Part shown: positions 1 to 8,355 of the stretch, piece after piece
How positions within the stretch are numbered: position 1 is the stretch's first letter
Layout of the letters: each line of letters starts with the position of its first letter
Assembly (NCBI GenBank): GCA_963589005.1
Contig: CAVAJR010000009.1
Span: forward strand, 6,646-70,645
Source: RGIG5612 sp963589005
GTDB lineage: Bacteria; Bacillota; Clostridia; Lachnospirales; Lachnospiraceae
DNA: 64,000 bases
Reading direction: 5' to 3'
Position numbers and translations under genes: made by a program
The notes under the pieces: generated by a model
Told to the model about the DNA's origin: nothing
The model's input: the letters and a program-made list of their open reading frames with translations, nothing else
Database searches by the model: none

Positions 1-1192
1 CAGCAATGCCATCGGTTATACGCATGCTCTGACAGAATATGTGATCAATGAGTCGCAGGATGCTGATATAGTCAAGGCACAGAAGGAAAATCCTGACGTA
101 GATGTGCTGACCGGTCTTAAATTCGCTTCAAATGAGGACACACTTACAACGCAGGACAAGGCTCAGGCTGTAAGGGAATATCTGGATTCCTTAAGCGGCT
201 CGGAAAAGCTGATGGCATTTGCGAAAATCCTTGCAACACCTTCTGATGATACAGTAAATCAGATGATTGAAAGTGCGACCTCCGGTATGACCCGTGATGA
301 CATATTGAACACAATATTGGCGGGTATGGAGTCGCAGCTGGGCATGGATGAAAGCCAGGTTAAGGCATATATTGACTCAATGAGCGATGAAGAATTAGAG
401 TCAGCTTATAAGGAGATGATTAAGTCTCAGATCACGTCAGAGTATGCGCAGAGTGCAGCCTCCAGCCTGGAAGGAATGGATGAGACTCAGCAGATCGCTA
501 TGATGGAGCAGATTCTGTCTGCATATACAGATGAAGATTATGCCGGTCTGTATGATGAATTGTTTGAATTTTCAGATTCAACATACGACGACAACCTTGC
601 CAAATTTGGAAGTGTCGATCTGAATTCACCTTCGGGAATAAATATTTATGTAAGTACATTTGCGGATAAGGACACCATCGAGGAGCTGATAGATACCTAC
701 AATTCAGGTGTTGATGATATGCACCAGATTACATATACGGACTATGTTGGTCTTATAATGTCCTCTGTTACAACGATCATTAATGCTATAACATATGTTT
801 TGATCGCGTTCGTTGCAGTATCGCTGATAGTTTCATCTATTATGATCGGCGTAATAACTCTGATCTCGGTTCAGGAGAGAACCAAGGAGATTGGTATCCT
901 GCGAGCTATCGGAGCATCGAAGAGAAATGTATCCAGCATGTTTAATGCTGAGACGCTGATAATAGGCTTCACATCAGGTCTGGTGGGAATAGGTATTACA
1001 TATCTGTTATGCATATTGATAAATGCAGTTTTACATGTACTTACCGGAATTGAGTCGCTGTCAGCCAGTCTGCCTGTAAGCACAGCTGCAATTCTTGTAG
1101 GAATCAGCATGCTGCTTACATTAATTGCAGGAATTATCCCATCGAGCAGCGCAGCCAAGAAGGATCCGGTAGTTGCTCTCAGGACGGAATGA
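1..1192 (+). CDS. ABC transporter permease, FtsX/MacB type (5' end outside window)
   Basis: The reading frame is open from base 2, so the window begins inside the gene and only the C-terminal ~397 residues are seen. A long, acidic, Met/Ser-rich extracellular segment comes first. It is followed by the FtsX core: a membrane helix around bases 770-870, the cytoplasmic motif QERTKEIGILRAIGASKRNV, then two further helices ending in a short AAKKDPVVALRTE tail. That conserved loop and tail are typical of MacB/FtsX permeases that couple ATP hydrolysis to extracytoplasmic work such as peptide or lipoprotein handling. The partner ATPase is presumably upstream. Its substrate cannot be told. It is separated from the B12 riboswitch by about 120 bp and is probably a different transcription unit. 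Confidence 0.85.
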   Translation, partial: SNAIGYTHALTEYVINESQDADIVKAQKENPDVDVLTGLKFASNEDTLTTQDKAQAVREYLDSLSGSEKLMAFAKILATPSDDTVNQMIESATSGMTRDDILNTILAGMESQLGMDESQVKAYIDSMSDEELESAYKEMIKSQITSEYAQSAASSLEGMDETQQIAMMEQILSAYTDEDYAGLYDELFEFSDSTYDDNLAKFGSVDLNSPSGINIYVSTFADKDTIEELIDTYNSGVDDMHQITYTDYVGLIMSSVTTIINAITYVLIAFVAVSLIVSSIMIGVITLISVQERTKEIGILRAIGASKRNVSSMFNAETLIIGFTSGLVGIGITYLLCILINAVLHVLTGIESLSASLPVSTAAILVGISMLLTLIAGIIPSSSAAKKDPVVALRTE

Positions 1193-1311
1193 TCTGCAGC
1201 TTACGGCAAATTTTTTGGTATCTTTATCAAGATTTTTACATGCGGCGGGCAACTTCATTGACCATTGCAAATGCAAGTGTTACAATTTTTCCATCTGAAA
1301 TTTAATATGAA

Positions 1312-1492
1312 ATGTAGCGTGAAGGTGTCCGTGCGCATGCATGGGTGAAAAGGGAATCTGGTGCAAATCCAGAACGGTTACAGTCACTGTAAATGGGAGC
1401 TGAATTGAACCGGTCAGTAATAATGACCGGACTCACTGGGCAACTGGGAAGAGCAATGAGGCAATGAACTAAGTCAGGAGACCTGCCTTTGA
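1312..1492 (+). promoter_or_regulatory. Cobalamin (B12) riboswitch
   Basis: The hallmark B12-box elements occur in order: AAAAGGGAATCTGGTGC near 1348, a CAGTCACTGTAA segment near 1382, CACTGGGCAACTGGGAAG near 1434, and AGTCAGGAGACCTGCC at 1472-1487. This is the AdoCbl-class aptamer arrangement. It lies directly upstream of the cobalamin biosynthesis and uptake cluster, so it should reduce expression when cobalamin is plentiful. An intrinsic-terminator-like hairpin follows at 1579, consistent with transcriptional control. Confidence 0.95.
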
Positions 1493-1578
1493 CGTGGAAT
1501 TTTTAATCTGCTGTCTTACGGATTAAACTTCTGGCATTTGGTGTATCTGCATTATAAAATACACATATATGAAGAAAC

Positions 1579-1610
1579 GAAGACCGCAGTGATGCGGTCT
1601 TCTATATTTC
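1579..1610 (+). terminator. Putative riboswitch expression-platform terminator
   Basis: A perfect 10-bp stem (1579-1588 with 1593-1602) with a GTGA loop is followed by a short T-rich run. It sits between the cobalamin aptamer and the first gene, where a ligand-controlled terminator is expected. The U-tract is weak, so termination strength is uncertain. Confidence 0.6.
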
Positions 1611-1668
1611 TGCGCATCGGTACTTTTTGTATTTTCTTTCAGAAAATAACAGAAAAGAGGAAATGAAA

Positions 1669-2826
1669 ATGAAGAAATTAATGGTAACTCTTCTTGCAGG
1701 TGTGATGGCAGTTTCAATGCTGACTTCAACAGCATTTGCAGCATCAGCAGAAGATCAGGCAGCAGCTGATAATGTAGCAGCACTTATTGATGCTATCTAT
1801 GTTCAGAGCAGAACTGACGAGACAGATGAGCAGTGCGCAGCTGCTAAGGAAGCATGGGATGCCCTTACGGATGAGCAGAAGGAATTGGTTGAAGGTGAAA
1901 ATGCAGACCCTGACTATTTCGGAAGAGATACAGGTGATGCTTCACTTGACGATGCAAGAAATCAGGACGAGATCGGTGAGAACGAGATTCTTGTTGTAAG
2001 TTTCGGAACTTCCTTCAATGACAGCCGTGTAGAGGATATCAAGGGTATTGAGGATGCGATCCAGGCTGCATATCCGGATTGGTCAGTAAGAAGAGCATTC
2101 ACAGCTCAGATCATCATCAACCATGTTGAAGCAAGAGACGGTGAAAACATCGACAATATGACACAGGCTCTTGAGCGTGCAGTAAACAACGGCGTTAAGA
2201 ACCTCGTTGTTCAGCCTACACATCTGATGCATGGAGCTGAATACGATGAAATGTGCGAAGCTATTGCTGAGTATGAAGATAAGTTCGAATCAGTTGCTAT
2301 CGCAGAACCTCTGTTAGGCGAAGTTGGTACAGATGCAACAGTTATCAACGATGACAAGAAGGCTGTTGCAGAGGATATTGTAGCTGCAGCACTGGAAGAA
2401 GGCGGATATGAGTCACTTGATGCAGCAGCAGAAGAAGGCGTTGCATTCGTATTCATGGGACACGGAACATCACATGCTGCTAAGGTAAGCTACAGCCAGA
2501 TGGCAACACAGATGTCAGAGCTGGGATACTCTAATGTATTCATCGGAACAGTTGAAGGTGAGCCGGAAGAGACATCATGCGAGGCTGTTATCGAAGCCGT
2601 TAAGGAAGCCGGATATACAACAGTTGTTCTTCGTCCTCTGATGGTTGTTGCAGGTGATCATGCTAATAATGATATGGCAGGCGATGATGATGACTCATGG
2701 AAGACCATGTTCACAGATGCCGGATTTACTGTACTTACACAGATCAGCGGTTTAGGAAGAATCGATGCTATTCAGCAGTTATATGTTGCTCATACAGCAG
2801 CTGCAATTGATTCTATTGCAAAATAA
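1669..2826 (+). CDS. cbiK: Exported CbiK-type sirohydrochlorin cobaltochelatase
   Basis: The ATG at 1669 has an AAGAGG ribosome site 8 bp upstream and gives 385 residues; upstream in-frame ATGs have worse spacing. An N-terminal signal peptide (MKKLMVTLLAG...TAFAA) is followed by ~75 acidic residues. A CbiK domain then begins at EILVVSFGTSFNDSR, with metal-site candidates in QPTHLMHGAEYDE, FMGHGTSHAAK and VVAGDHANNDM. In the known family, CbiK inserts cobalt into sirohydrochlorin. Exported CbiK forms are known in Desulfovibrio and may handle haem or metal instead. Being first after the B12 riboswitch ties it to corrinoid metabolism. Whether the secreted enzyme works in biosynthesis or as a tetrapyrrole/cobalt carrier is open. 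Confidence 0.88.
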   Translation: MKKLMVTLLAGVMAVSMLTSTAFAASAEDQAAADNVAALIDAIYVQSRTDETDEQCAAAKEAWDALTDEQKELVEGENADPDYFGRDTGDASLDDARNQDEIGENEILVVSFGTSFNDSRVEDIKGIEDAIQAAYPDWSVRRAFTAQIIINHVEARDGENIDNMTQALERAVNNGVKNLVVQPTHLMHGAEYDEMCEAIAEYEDKFESVAIAEPLLGEVGTDATVINDDKKAVAEDIVAAALEEGGYESLDAAAEEGVAFVFMGHGTSHAAKVSYSQMATQMSELGYSNVFIGTVEGEPEETSCEAVIEAVKEAGYTTVVLRPLMVVAGDHANNDMAGDDDDSWKTMFTDAGFTVLTQISGLGRIDAIQQLYVAHTAAAIDSIAK

Positions 2827-2897
2827 ATAATATTACTCCATAAAGGTGGAGTTGGGTTGGCACTGTCTGATTTCATTCAAGCAGTGCTGGCTTGTGA

Positions 2898-3051
2898 CAA
2901 AAGTCCTGGACGGTAGATATGAATGAGCCGTGCATGCACGAGGGAATTCATATCTATCGGACAGGCTAAACTACATGAGCAAGAAGAGCGATAGCTCGGA
3001 TTGCGAATGTAGTTTGGATTGCGAGAGCACGAAGTGCGTAGCAATCAACTT
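2898..3051 (+). repeat. Dispersed structured repeat, family A (copy 1)
   Basis: This ~154-bp element begins AAAAGTCC, carries an 11-bp hairpin (TAGATATGAAT pairing with ATTCATATCTA), then GGACAGGCTAA and a tail ending in GTAGCAATCAACTT. The reverse complement of 60152-60312 shares both flanks (GACATGAGCAAG / TACATGAGCAAG, GGATTGCGAATGT, GGATTGCG.GAGCACG), but its hairpin arm has a different sequence. It fills the gap between cbiK and the next gene together with a family B copy. Confidence 0.8.
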
Positions 3052-3080
3052 ATGTCATAAATGAAAAAAAGTGATCGCGA

Positions 3081-3171
3081 CCCATGTCAGGACGGCGCAG
3101 CACCTGCGAGAAAACAGTCGGCGAAGGTGTTTTCGAGCAGTGAGCTGCACGCCGAGGTTCAGGGCATGCAC
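3081..3171 (-). repeat. Dispersed palindromic repeat, family B (inverted copy)
   Basis: This is the reverse complement of the element at 19973-20060 and is fairly diverged. Shared blocks are GGACGGCGCAG, TGCGAGAAAA, GGTGTTTTCGAGCAGTG and GCTGCACGCCGAGGTTC. Its two ends are complementary, so it can fold into one long imperfect hairpin. It lies about 55 bp before the start of the NEAT-like protein gene and probably in the same transcript. Confidence 0.75.
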
Positions 3172-3226
3172 AATCAGATGCAGCATTAAAGAGACTTTAT
3201 TGATATTGAATGCAAAGGAGAAGATT

Positions 3227-4042
3227 ATGAAGAGAGTTCTTACAGCAGCTATGGCAGTGATTATGTCAGCAGCAATGCTTATGCCATGCATGGCAGCAGA
3301 AGAGAGTACAGCTGATACGCTGGCAGATGGAATTTATACGGTTGAATTTGACACAGACAGTTCTATGTTCCATGTAAATGAAACTGATGACGGTAAGGGC
3401 ATCATGGTTGTTGATGATGGTGAGATGACTGTTCATGTAAGTCTCGCAGGAACCGGAATCATTAATCTCTATGTGGGACTGGCAGCAGATGCCAGGGAAG
3501 CCGGCGAGAAGGAATTATTGCAATATACAACTGACAGAGTTACATACAGTGACGGAATGACAGAGGAAGTATATGGCTTCAATATTCCTGTACCTGTTCT
3601 GGATGAAGAATATGATGTAGCAATTTTTGGCAAAAAAAGTCAGACATGGAATGATCACAAGGTATCAGTTTCTGACCCTCAGCCGTATGCCGATGCTGTT
3701 TCAGTATCAGATTTAGGACTTGAAGACGGTATCTATAGAGCTGAACTTATATTTGTCGGCGGCTCAGGCAAGGCTTATATACAGTCTCCATGTGAATTAG
3801 AGATAGCTGATGGCGCAGCATATGCAACCATTCAATGGAGCAGCGAGAAATATGACTATATGTTAGTCGGCGGTGAAAAATATCTTGCGCAATCTACAGA
3901 GGGAGGCTCAACATTTAAAATCCCTGTAGAGTCATTTAACTCATTATTAGAAGTAGTAGGCGATACAACAGCTATGAGCGAGCCGCGCGAGATCGAATAT
4001 ACATTAGTATTCCTGGCAGACAGTATCGAGGCCGCAGAATAA
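3227..4042 (+). CDS. Secreted two-domain NEAT-like (iron/tetrapyrrole transport-associated) protein
   Basis: The ATG at 3227 follows AAAGGAG at an ideal distance and yields 271 residues with a clear signal peptide (MKRVLTAAMAVIMSAAMLMPCMA). Two beta-rich repeats follow, each opening with an (L)DGIY motif (about residues 28-145 and 165-268). The second shows GGSGKAYIQSP, a WSSEKYDYM segment and DTTAMSEPREIEYTLVF, a pattern that recurs in the protein encoded at 4813. Such domains resemble the 'iron transport-associated' NEAT group that binds haem-like ligands at the cell surface. The B12 cluster context suggests corrinoid or cobalt-tetrapyrrole capture. No LPXTG or lipobox is visible, so retention at the surface is unexplained. 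The domain name is pattern-based. Confidence 0.6.
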   Translation: MKRVLTAAMAVIMSAAMLMPCMAAEESTADTLADGIYTVEFDTDSSMFHVNETDDGKGIMVVDDGEMTVHVSLAGTGIINLYVGLAADAREAGEKELLQYTTDRVTYSDGMTEEVYGFNIPVPVLDEEYDVAIFGKKSQTWNDHKVSVSDPQPYADAVSVSDLGLEDGIYRAELIFVGGSGKAYIQSPCELEIADGAAYATIQWSSEKYDYMLVGGEKYLAQSTEGGSTFKIPVESFNSLLEVVGDTTAMSEPREIEYTLVFLADSIEAAE

Positions 4043-4109
4043 GCTGCGGTGTGTCAGAAAGACGCTGGGGACACGAGGATTATACAATATACAAAAACAC
4101 TATTTGCGT

Positions 4110-4811
4110 ATGATGAATTATAAGAGAGGAATCTTGTACGGAGTCGGAATAGGACCGGGAGATCCGGATCTGCTGACAATAAAGGCAATAAAGATCTTAA
4201 ACGATGCTGATGTTATAGTTTTCCCGGGCGAAGTGCCTGAGAAAACTGTAGCATGGAGCATTATACATTCGGTCGTAAATCTGGATGGCAAGGAACTGGC
4301 TGGAATTTCTTTTCCTATGACTAAGGACAGAATCGTTCTGGAGGAAAGCCATAAACATGGAGCTGAATGTATAAAACAATACCTGGACAATGGCTTAAAT
4401 GTCGCATTTGTGACTCTGGGTGATCCTTCGGTATATTCGACATTTACATATGTTAATAAGATTCTAAAGGAAGATGGATATGATACTGAGGTAATACCAG
4501 GCATACCATCTTTTTGTGCAGCTGCAGCAAGAATAAATGAGCCGCTGGGAGAAGAACACGAGCAGATCCATATTATTCCGTCATCATATGACATAGATGA
4601 AGCATTGTCGTTGAAGGGTACCAAGGTGCTGATGAAAGCGGGCAAGAAGATAGGACAGGTCGTTGATGATGTGAATAAAAGAGGCCTTAAGATGATCCTT
4701 ACTGAGAACCTGGGCATGACCGATGAAAAGATTATCTATGATCCGCCCGCAGATATAGAGGCAGGATACTATACATTGATCATTGTTAAGGATAACCAAG
4801 AGGTGAGATAA
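4110..4811 (+). CDS. cbiL: Cobalt-factor II C20-methyltransferase
   Basis: The product (~233 aa) is a cobalt-corrinoid SAM methyltransferase. Features are N-terminal YGVGIGPGDPDLLTIKA, the VTLGDPSVYSTFTYV motif, and PGIPSFCAAAARINEPL, all matching CbiL/CobI. It methylates C20 of cobalt-factor II, the first ring methylation after cobalt insertion. The start is uncertain because no strong ribosome site is visible; ATG codons at 4110 and 4113 and a TTG at 4104 are all possible. The gene ends 1 bp before the GTG of the next gene, indicating translational coupling. It sits between two surface-protein genes, an unusual interleaving of biosynthesis and uptake. Confidence 0.93.
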   Translation: MMNYKRGILYGVGIGPGDPDLLTIKAIKILNDADVIVFPGEVPEKTVAWSIIHSVVNLDGKELAGISFPMTKDRIVLEESHKHGAECIKQYLDNGLNVAFVTLGDPSVYSTFTYVNKILKEDGYDTEVIPGIPSFCAAAARINEPLGEEHEQIHIIPSSYDIDEALSLKGTKVLMKAGKKIGQVVDDVNKRGLKMILTENLGMTDEKIIYDPPADIEAGYYTLIIVKDNQEVR

Positions 4812-4812
4812 A

Positions 4813-5988
4813 GTGACTGTAAAAATCAAAAAAACTATGCTTATATCTGTAACAGCTGTGATGATAGCCGGCATGGCAGTGCCTGCGGCAGCAAATGATT
4901 GCATTTTATCACAGGCAGAGCAGAAGGTAATTGCTGTTTCCACGGATAATATGTCCTCTGATATACAGGAGGAAGCTGCTTCAGACGGCACAACAGCTGT
5001 GATTGATAATTCCACTATATTGCCTGATGGTTTGTATACTCCGGATAGCTTTTTATTTTCAGGCGGCACAGGCAAGGTTAATATAGCATGTCCGTCCGTA
5101 AGGGTAAAAGATGGGCAGGCTTATGCCCAGATCAGATTTTCAAGCAGCAAATACGGATATGTAAAAGCAAATGCTGAGACATATTATCCGATATCAACTG
5201 ATGATGGATCATTATTCGAGATCCCGGTAGAGCTTAACAAGAATAATAAAATACTTGGCATGACAACAGCCATGTCGTCAGCCCATGAGATAGAGTATAC
5301 AATATATGTATATATTGATGATGCCAATGCTGATGATTCGAAGGTTGAATCTAGTGAGACAGGTGGTAAGACCGTCAGCAATAATGCTGCACCTGCGATT
5401 ATCGGACTTACAGCATCGAACAAGGACTGCATAAGTACACCATATCTTAAGATGTATTATTATGAGGACGATATTGTATATGCCGAAATAGATATTTCGG
5501 ACACCGACGCACTTGCAGAAATGGCAAATGGTCTGGAGGACGACAGCGCTGAGGCAGGCCTCTATCAAAATGAAACATTGAAATATCTCATAGTTCCTGA
5601 AGGCGTACAGATTCCGGCAGGTCTTGAAAAGGAAATGATCATTATTAATCTTCCTAAGGAACATATCTATGTACAGTCAGATGAAGCTGAGGATATTCTT
5701 AAAACTTTAAATGCAGACAGTTTATCAGATAATACAGAAGGGACGTACGAAGAGCCTGATTATAAAAGCATGATAAAAAGCTCTATTGATCTTGCAGTTA
5801 TATCATCAGAGTTTTTGAAATCGTCAGAGGATAGTACATCATCTGAAACAAGTGCATTATACAATACATTCACAGACAGAATGCAGACCCTGGGAATACC
5901 GGTTATAATTGACAGGATGGCTGATGCAGTTAATGAGGCGGACAAGGAAGCATGGAGAATATTCTACAGACATATTTTCGAAAACTGA
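4813..5988 (+). CDS. Secreted NEAT-like domain fused to a half substrate-binding domain
   Basis: The GTG start at 4813 has GAGGTGAG about 8 bp upstream; 391 residues. After a signal peptide (to about residue 27) comes a NEAT-like domain (about 68-172: GGTGKVNIACPS...TTAMSSAHEIEYTIYVY), then an acidic linker. Residues ~195-391 resemble the first lobe of the binding protein encoded next: YLIVPEGVQIPAG versus YIVIPEGEDVPAG, EEPDYKSMI versus SEPDYELLI, LGIPVIIDR versus LGIPVLVDR. The protein stops where the second lobe of that family would begin, 20 bp before a family B repeat. It may be a docking intermediate, or a binding-protein gene cut short. The frame itself is intact. Confidence 0.65.
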   Translation: MTVKIKKTMLISVTAVMIAGMAVPAAANDCILSQAEQKVIAVSTDNMSSDIQEEAASDGTTAVIDNSTILPDGLYTPDSFLFSGGTGKVNIACPSVRVKDGQAYAQIRFSSSKYGYVKANAETYYPISTDDGSLFEIPVELNKNNKILGMTTAMSSAHEIEYTIYVYIDDANADDSKVESSETGGKTVSNNAAPAIIGLTASNKDCISTPYLKMYYYEDDIVYAEIDISDTDALAEMANGLEDDSAEAGLYQNETLKYLIVPEGVQIPAGLEKEMIIINLPKEHIYVQSDEAEDILKTLNADSLSDNTEGTYEEPDYKSMIKSSIDLAVISSEFLKSSEDSTSSETSALYNTFTDRMQTLGIPVIIDRMADAVNEADKEAWRIFYRHIFEN

Positions 5989-6007
5989 TGACAATTATTA
6001 TGTGACT

Positions 6008-6094
6008 GCGTGCCATGAACCTCGTCGTGCAGTCCGCTGCTCGAAAACGCCTGCGCAGACTGCTTTCACGCAGGTATTGCGCTGTCCCGGCACG
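6008..6094 (+). repeat. Dispersed palindromic repeat, family B
   Basis: It runs from GCGTGCCATGAACCTCGTCG to GTCCCGGCACG, with the ends able to pair and the shared CTGCTCGAAAACGCC core. It follows the truncated-looking gene ending at 5988 and precedes the next start by about 35 bp. Confidence 0.78.
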
Positions 6095-6128
6095 ATGACA
6101 TTTATAAAGTAATGCATGGAGATTACAG

Positions 6129-7280
6129 ATGAGATCACAGATTAAGAGAATAATATTCATATTGCTGTTGGTGATAATGATTTTTCCGGTTCTGACATTT
6201 GCAAATGAGGCAAATGTACCGGAATCACTGACTGCAGCTCCGATGTTGGAAGGACATGAATTTATCAGTGAAACAGAGCTTTTGTATGCTGAGAATTTCG
6301 ACATATATAATTACGAAGACGGATATTCTGTAATAGATGTTCCGGGCAGCGGCACATATATTGTTATTCCGGAGGGTGAAGATGTGCCTGCAGGAGCTGA
6401 GGATATGATCGTGCTTCAAAAGCCGCTGGATAAAATATATCTTGCGGCAAGTTCGGCCATGTCATTATTCAGCGAGATGGGGGCAGTTGATCATATAAGG
6501 CTCTCCGGGCTTACTGAATCGGCCTGGTACATTAATGATGCAGTTGAGGCGATGAAGTCAGGAAATATGATCTATGCAGGCAAATACAGCGAGCCGGATT
6601 ATGAACTTCTGATAGGCGAGGATTGTGACTTAGCAATAGAATCAACTATGATATTTCATACTCCTAAGGTTAAGGAAATGATAGAAGACCTGGGCATACC
6701 GGTACTGGTTGACAGGTCAAGCTATGAGACACATCCTCTTGGAAGGACTGAATGGATCAAACTCTATGCAGTGCTTGCGGACAAACAGGAGGAGGCAGAA
6801 GCCTTCTTTAATGAACAGGCACAGGTTATAGAGGAGCTGGAAGGAACAGAAAATACAGGCAAAACGGTTGCTTTCTTCTATATAAATACTGATGGTTCTG
6901 TAGTTATAAGAAGCCCGGAGGATTATATTCCTAAGATGATCGAGATAGGCGGCGGAGTATATGCCTTTTCAGATATACAGACCACCGGAAGTGCCACTTC
7001 ATTTTCTATAACAATGGAAGAATTCTATGCAACAGCATGCAATACGGACTATTTGATTTATAACGGTTCTATTGAAGGCGAAATAACAGGTATTGATGAG
7101 CTCATACAGATGGATCCATTATTTGCCGATATGAAGGCGGTTCTGGAAGGAAATGTTTGGACTGTAGGAAAGGAATTCTATCAGTCTACAGGCATAGTAG
7201 GACAGCTGATAAGGGATGTGAACCTGATGCTGTCCGGCGCAGATGGCAGCAGGATGACATTTTTAAGAAAAGTAAGTTAA
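6129..7280 (+). CDS. ABC transporter substrate-binding protein, BtuF/FepB type
   Basis: 383 residues with a signal peptide (MRSQIKRIIFILLLVIMIFPVLTFA). The body has the periplasmic-binding pattern of the iron-siderophore/cobalamin group: IYLAASSAMSLFSEMGAVDHIR, DLAIESTMIFHTPKVKEMI, LGIPVLVDRSSYETHPLGR, then a second lobe with FFYINTDGSVVIR and EIGGGVYAFSD. It is followed at once by FecCD permease and ATPase genes. No lipobox cysteine is visible although such proteins are normally lipoproteins in Gram-positives, so it may be held by an uncleaved signal anchor or by the NEAT-like partners. The ligand is inferred to be a corrinoid or cobalt-tetrapyrrole from context. Confidence 0.88.
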   Translation: MRSQIKRIIFILLLVIMIFPVLTFANEANVPESLTAAPMLEGHEFISETELLYAENFDIYNYEDGYSVIDVPGSGTYIVIPEGEDVPAGAEDMIVLQKPLDKIYLAASSAMSLFSEMGAVDHIRLSGLTESAWYINDAVEAMKSGNMIYAGKYSEPDYELLIGEDCDLAIESTMIFHTPKVKEMIEDLGIPVLVDRSSYETHPLGRTEWIKLYAVLADKQEEAEAFFNEQAQVIEELEGTENTGKTVAFFYINTDGSVVIRSPEDYIPKMIEIGGGVYAFSDIQTTGSATSFSITMEEFYATACNTDYLIYNGSIEGEITGIDELIQMDPLFADMKAVLEGNVWTVGKEFYQSTGIVGQLIRDVNLMLSGADGSRMTFLRKVS

Positions 7281-7290
7281 TTGATATTTT

Positions 7291-8346
7291 ATGGATAATA
7301 ATGCTTATAATTCTTTGTTTGCCAGGGAAAATGCCAGACGAAGATTAAGATATACAATAGTGATCGCAGCTCTGGCAGCAGCATTTATCGTAATTGTGGT
7401 GCTGAATATTAATACAGGAAGTACGAAGATCGCGATTTCTGATATCTTCAGGATTATTTTCACGGGGCAGGGAGAGACAAGTCAGGTCAATATTATATGG
7501 AAAATAAGACTTCCCCGTATATTTATGGCAGCTATTCTGGGAGGAGCGTTATCCCTGTCCGGCTTTTTGCTGCAGACCTTCTTCGAAAATCCCATAGCAG
7601 GACCATTTGTCCTCGGAATATCTTCGGGTGCGAAGATGATGGTTGCGCTTGCAATGATATATTTCATGCAAATATATACATCAGTGTCATCCTATGTGCT
7701 GATAATTGCAGCGTTCATAGGAGCACTTCTATCTATAGGATTTGTTTTGCTTTTTTCTAAGCGTATCCGTAATATGGCGACATTGCTGGTAGCAGGAATT
7801 ATGATAGGTTATATATGTTCTGCCATTACGGATTTTATTGTTACATTTGCAGCAGATTCTGATATTGTAAACCTGCATAATTGGTCGAAGGGAAGTTTTT
7901 CAGGTATGAACTGGAGCAATGTGCAGGTTGCGGCAATTGTGATCGGAATTTCATTTGTGCTGTGCTTCTTTCTGGCCAAACCGATAGGGGCATATCAATT
8001 AGGCGAATCCTATGCTCAGAGTATGGGCGTTAATATCAAGCTGTTCAGAGTAGTATTGATCCTGCTTTCCAGCATACTTGCAGCTACAGTCACAGCATTT
8101 GCAGGCCCTATATCCTTCGTCGGAATTGCAGTTCCCTTTTTGATCAAAAGATGCCTTAATACGTCAAAACCGCTGATCGTTATACCGACAACATTTCTGG
8201 GCGGTGCAGTATTTTGTATGATCAGTGATCTTATTGCAAGGACAGCATTCTCACCGACGGAACTGAACATAAGCACTGTTACATCAATATTCGGAGCACC
8301 GGTAGTTATATTCATGATGCTTAAGAGAGCTGGCAGGAGAAAGTAG
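7291..8346 (+). CDS. FecCD/BtuC-type ABC permease
   Basis: 351 residues, highly hydrophobic. Typical BtuC/FecD segments include IWKIRLPRIFMAAILGGALSL, FFENPIAGPFVLGISSGAKM and FAGPISFVGIAVPFLIKRCL. The family forms a ten-helix dimer that passes cobalamin, siderophores or haem across the membrane. The start ATG lies 10 bp after the binding-protein stop and the ATPase begins 9 bp after it ends, so the three form a translationally linked importer. It is regulated with the cluster by the B12 riboswitch. Ligand assignment rests on context. Confidence 0.92.
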   Translation: MDNNAYNSLFARENARRRLRYTIVIAALAAAFIVIVVLNINTGSTKIAISDIFRIIFTGQGETSQVNIIWKIRLPRIFMAAILGGALSLSGFLLQTFFENPIAGPFVLGISSGAKMMVALAMIYFMQIYTSVSSYVLIIAAFIGALLSIGFVLLFSKRIRNMATLLVAGIMIGYICSAITDFIVTFAADSDIVNLHNWSKGSFSGMNWSNVQVAAIVIGISFVLCFFLAKPIGAYQLGESYAQSMGVNIKLFRVVLILLSSILAATVTAFAGPISFVGIAVPFLIKRCLNTSKPLIVIPTTFLGGAVFCMISDLIARTAFSPTELNISTVTSIFGAPVVIFMMLKRAGRRK

Positions 8347-8355
8347 GAGATATAC

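Noticed and set aside
4118..4717. Long minus-strand frame opposite cbiL
   Set aside because: Shadow of a strongly supported plus-strand gene with clear family motifs; the same holds for other antisense frames in the cobalamin cluster.
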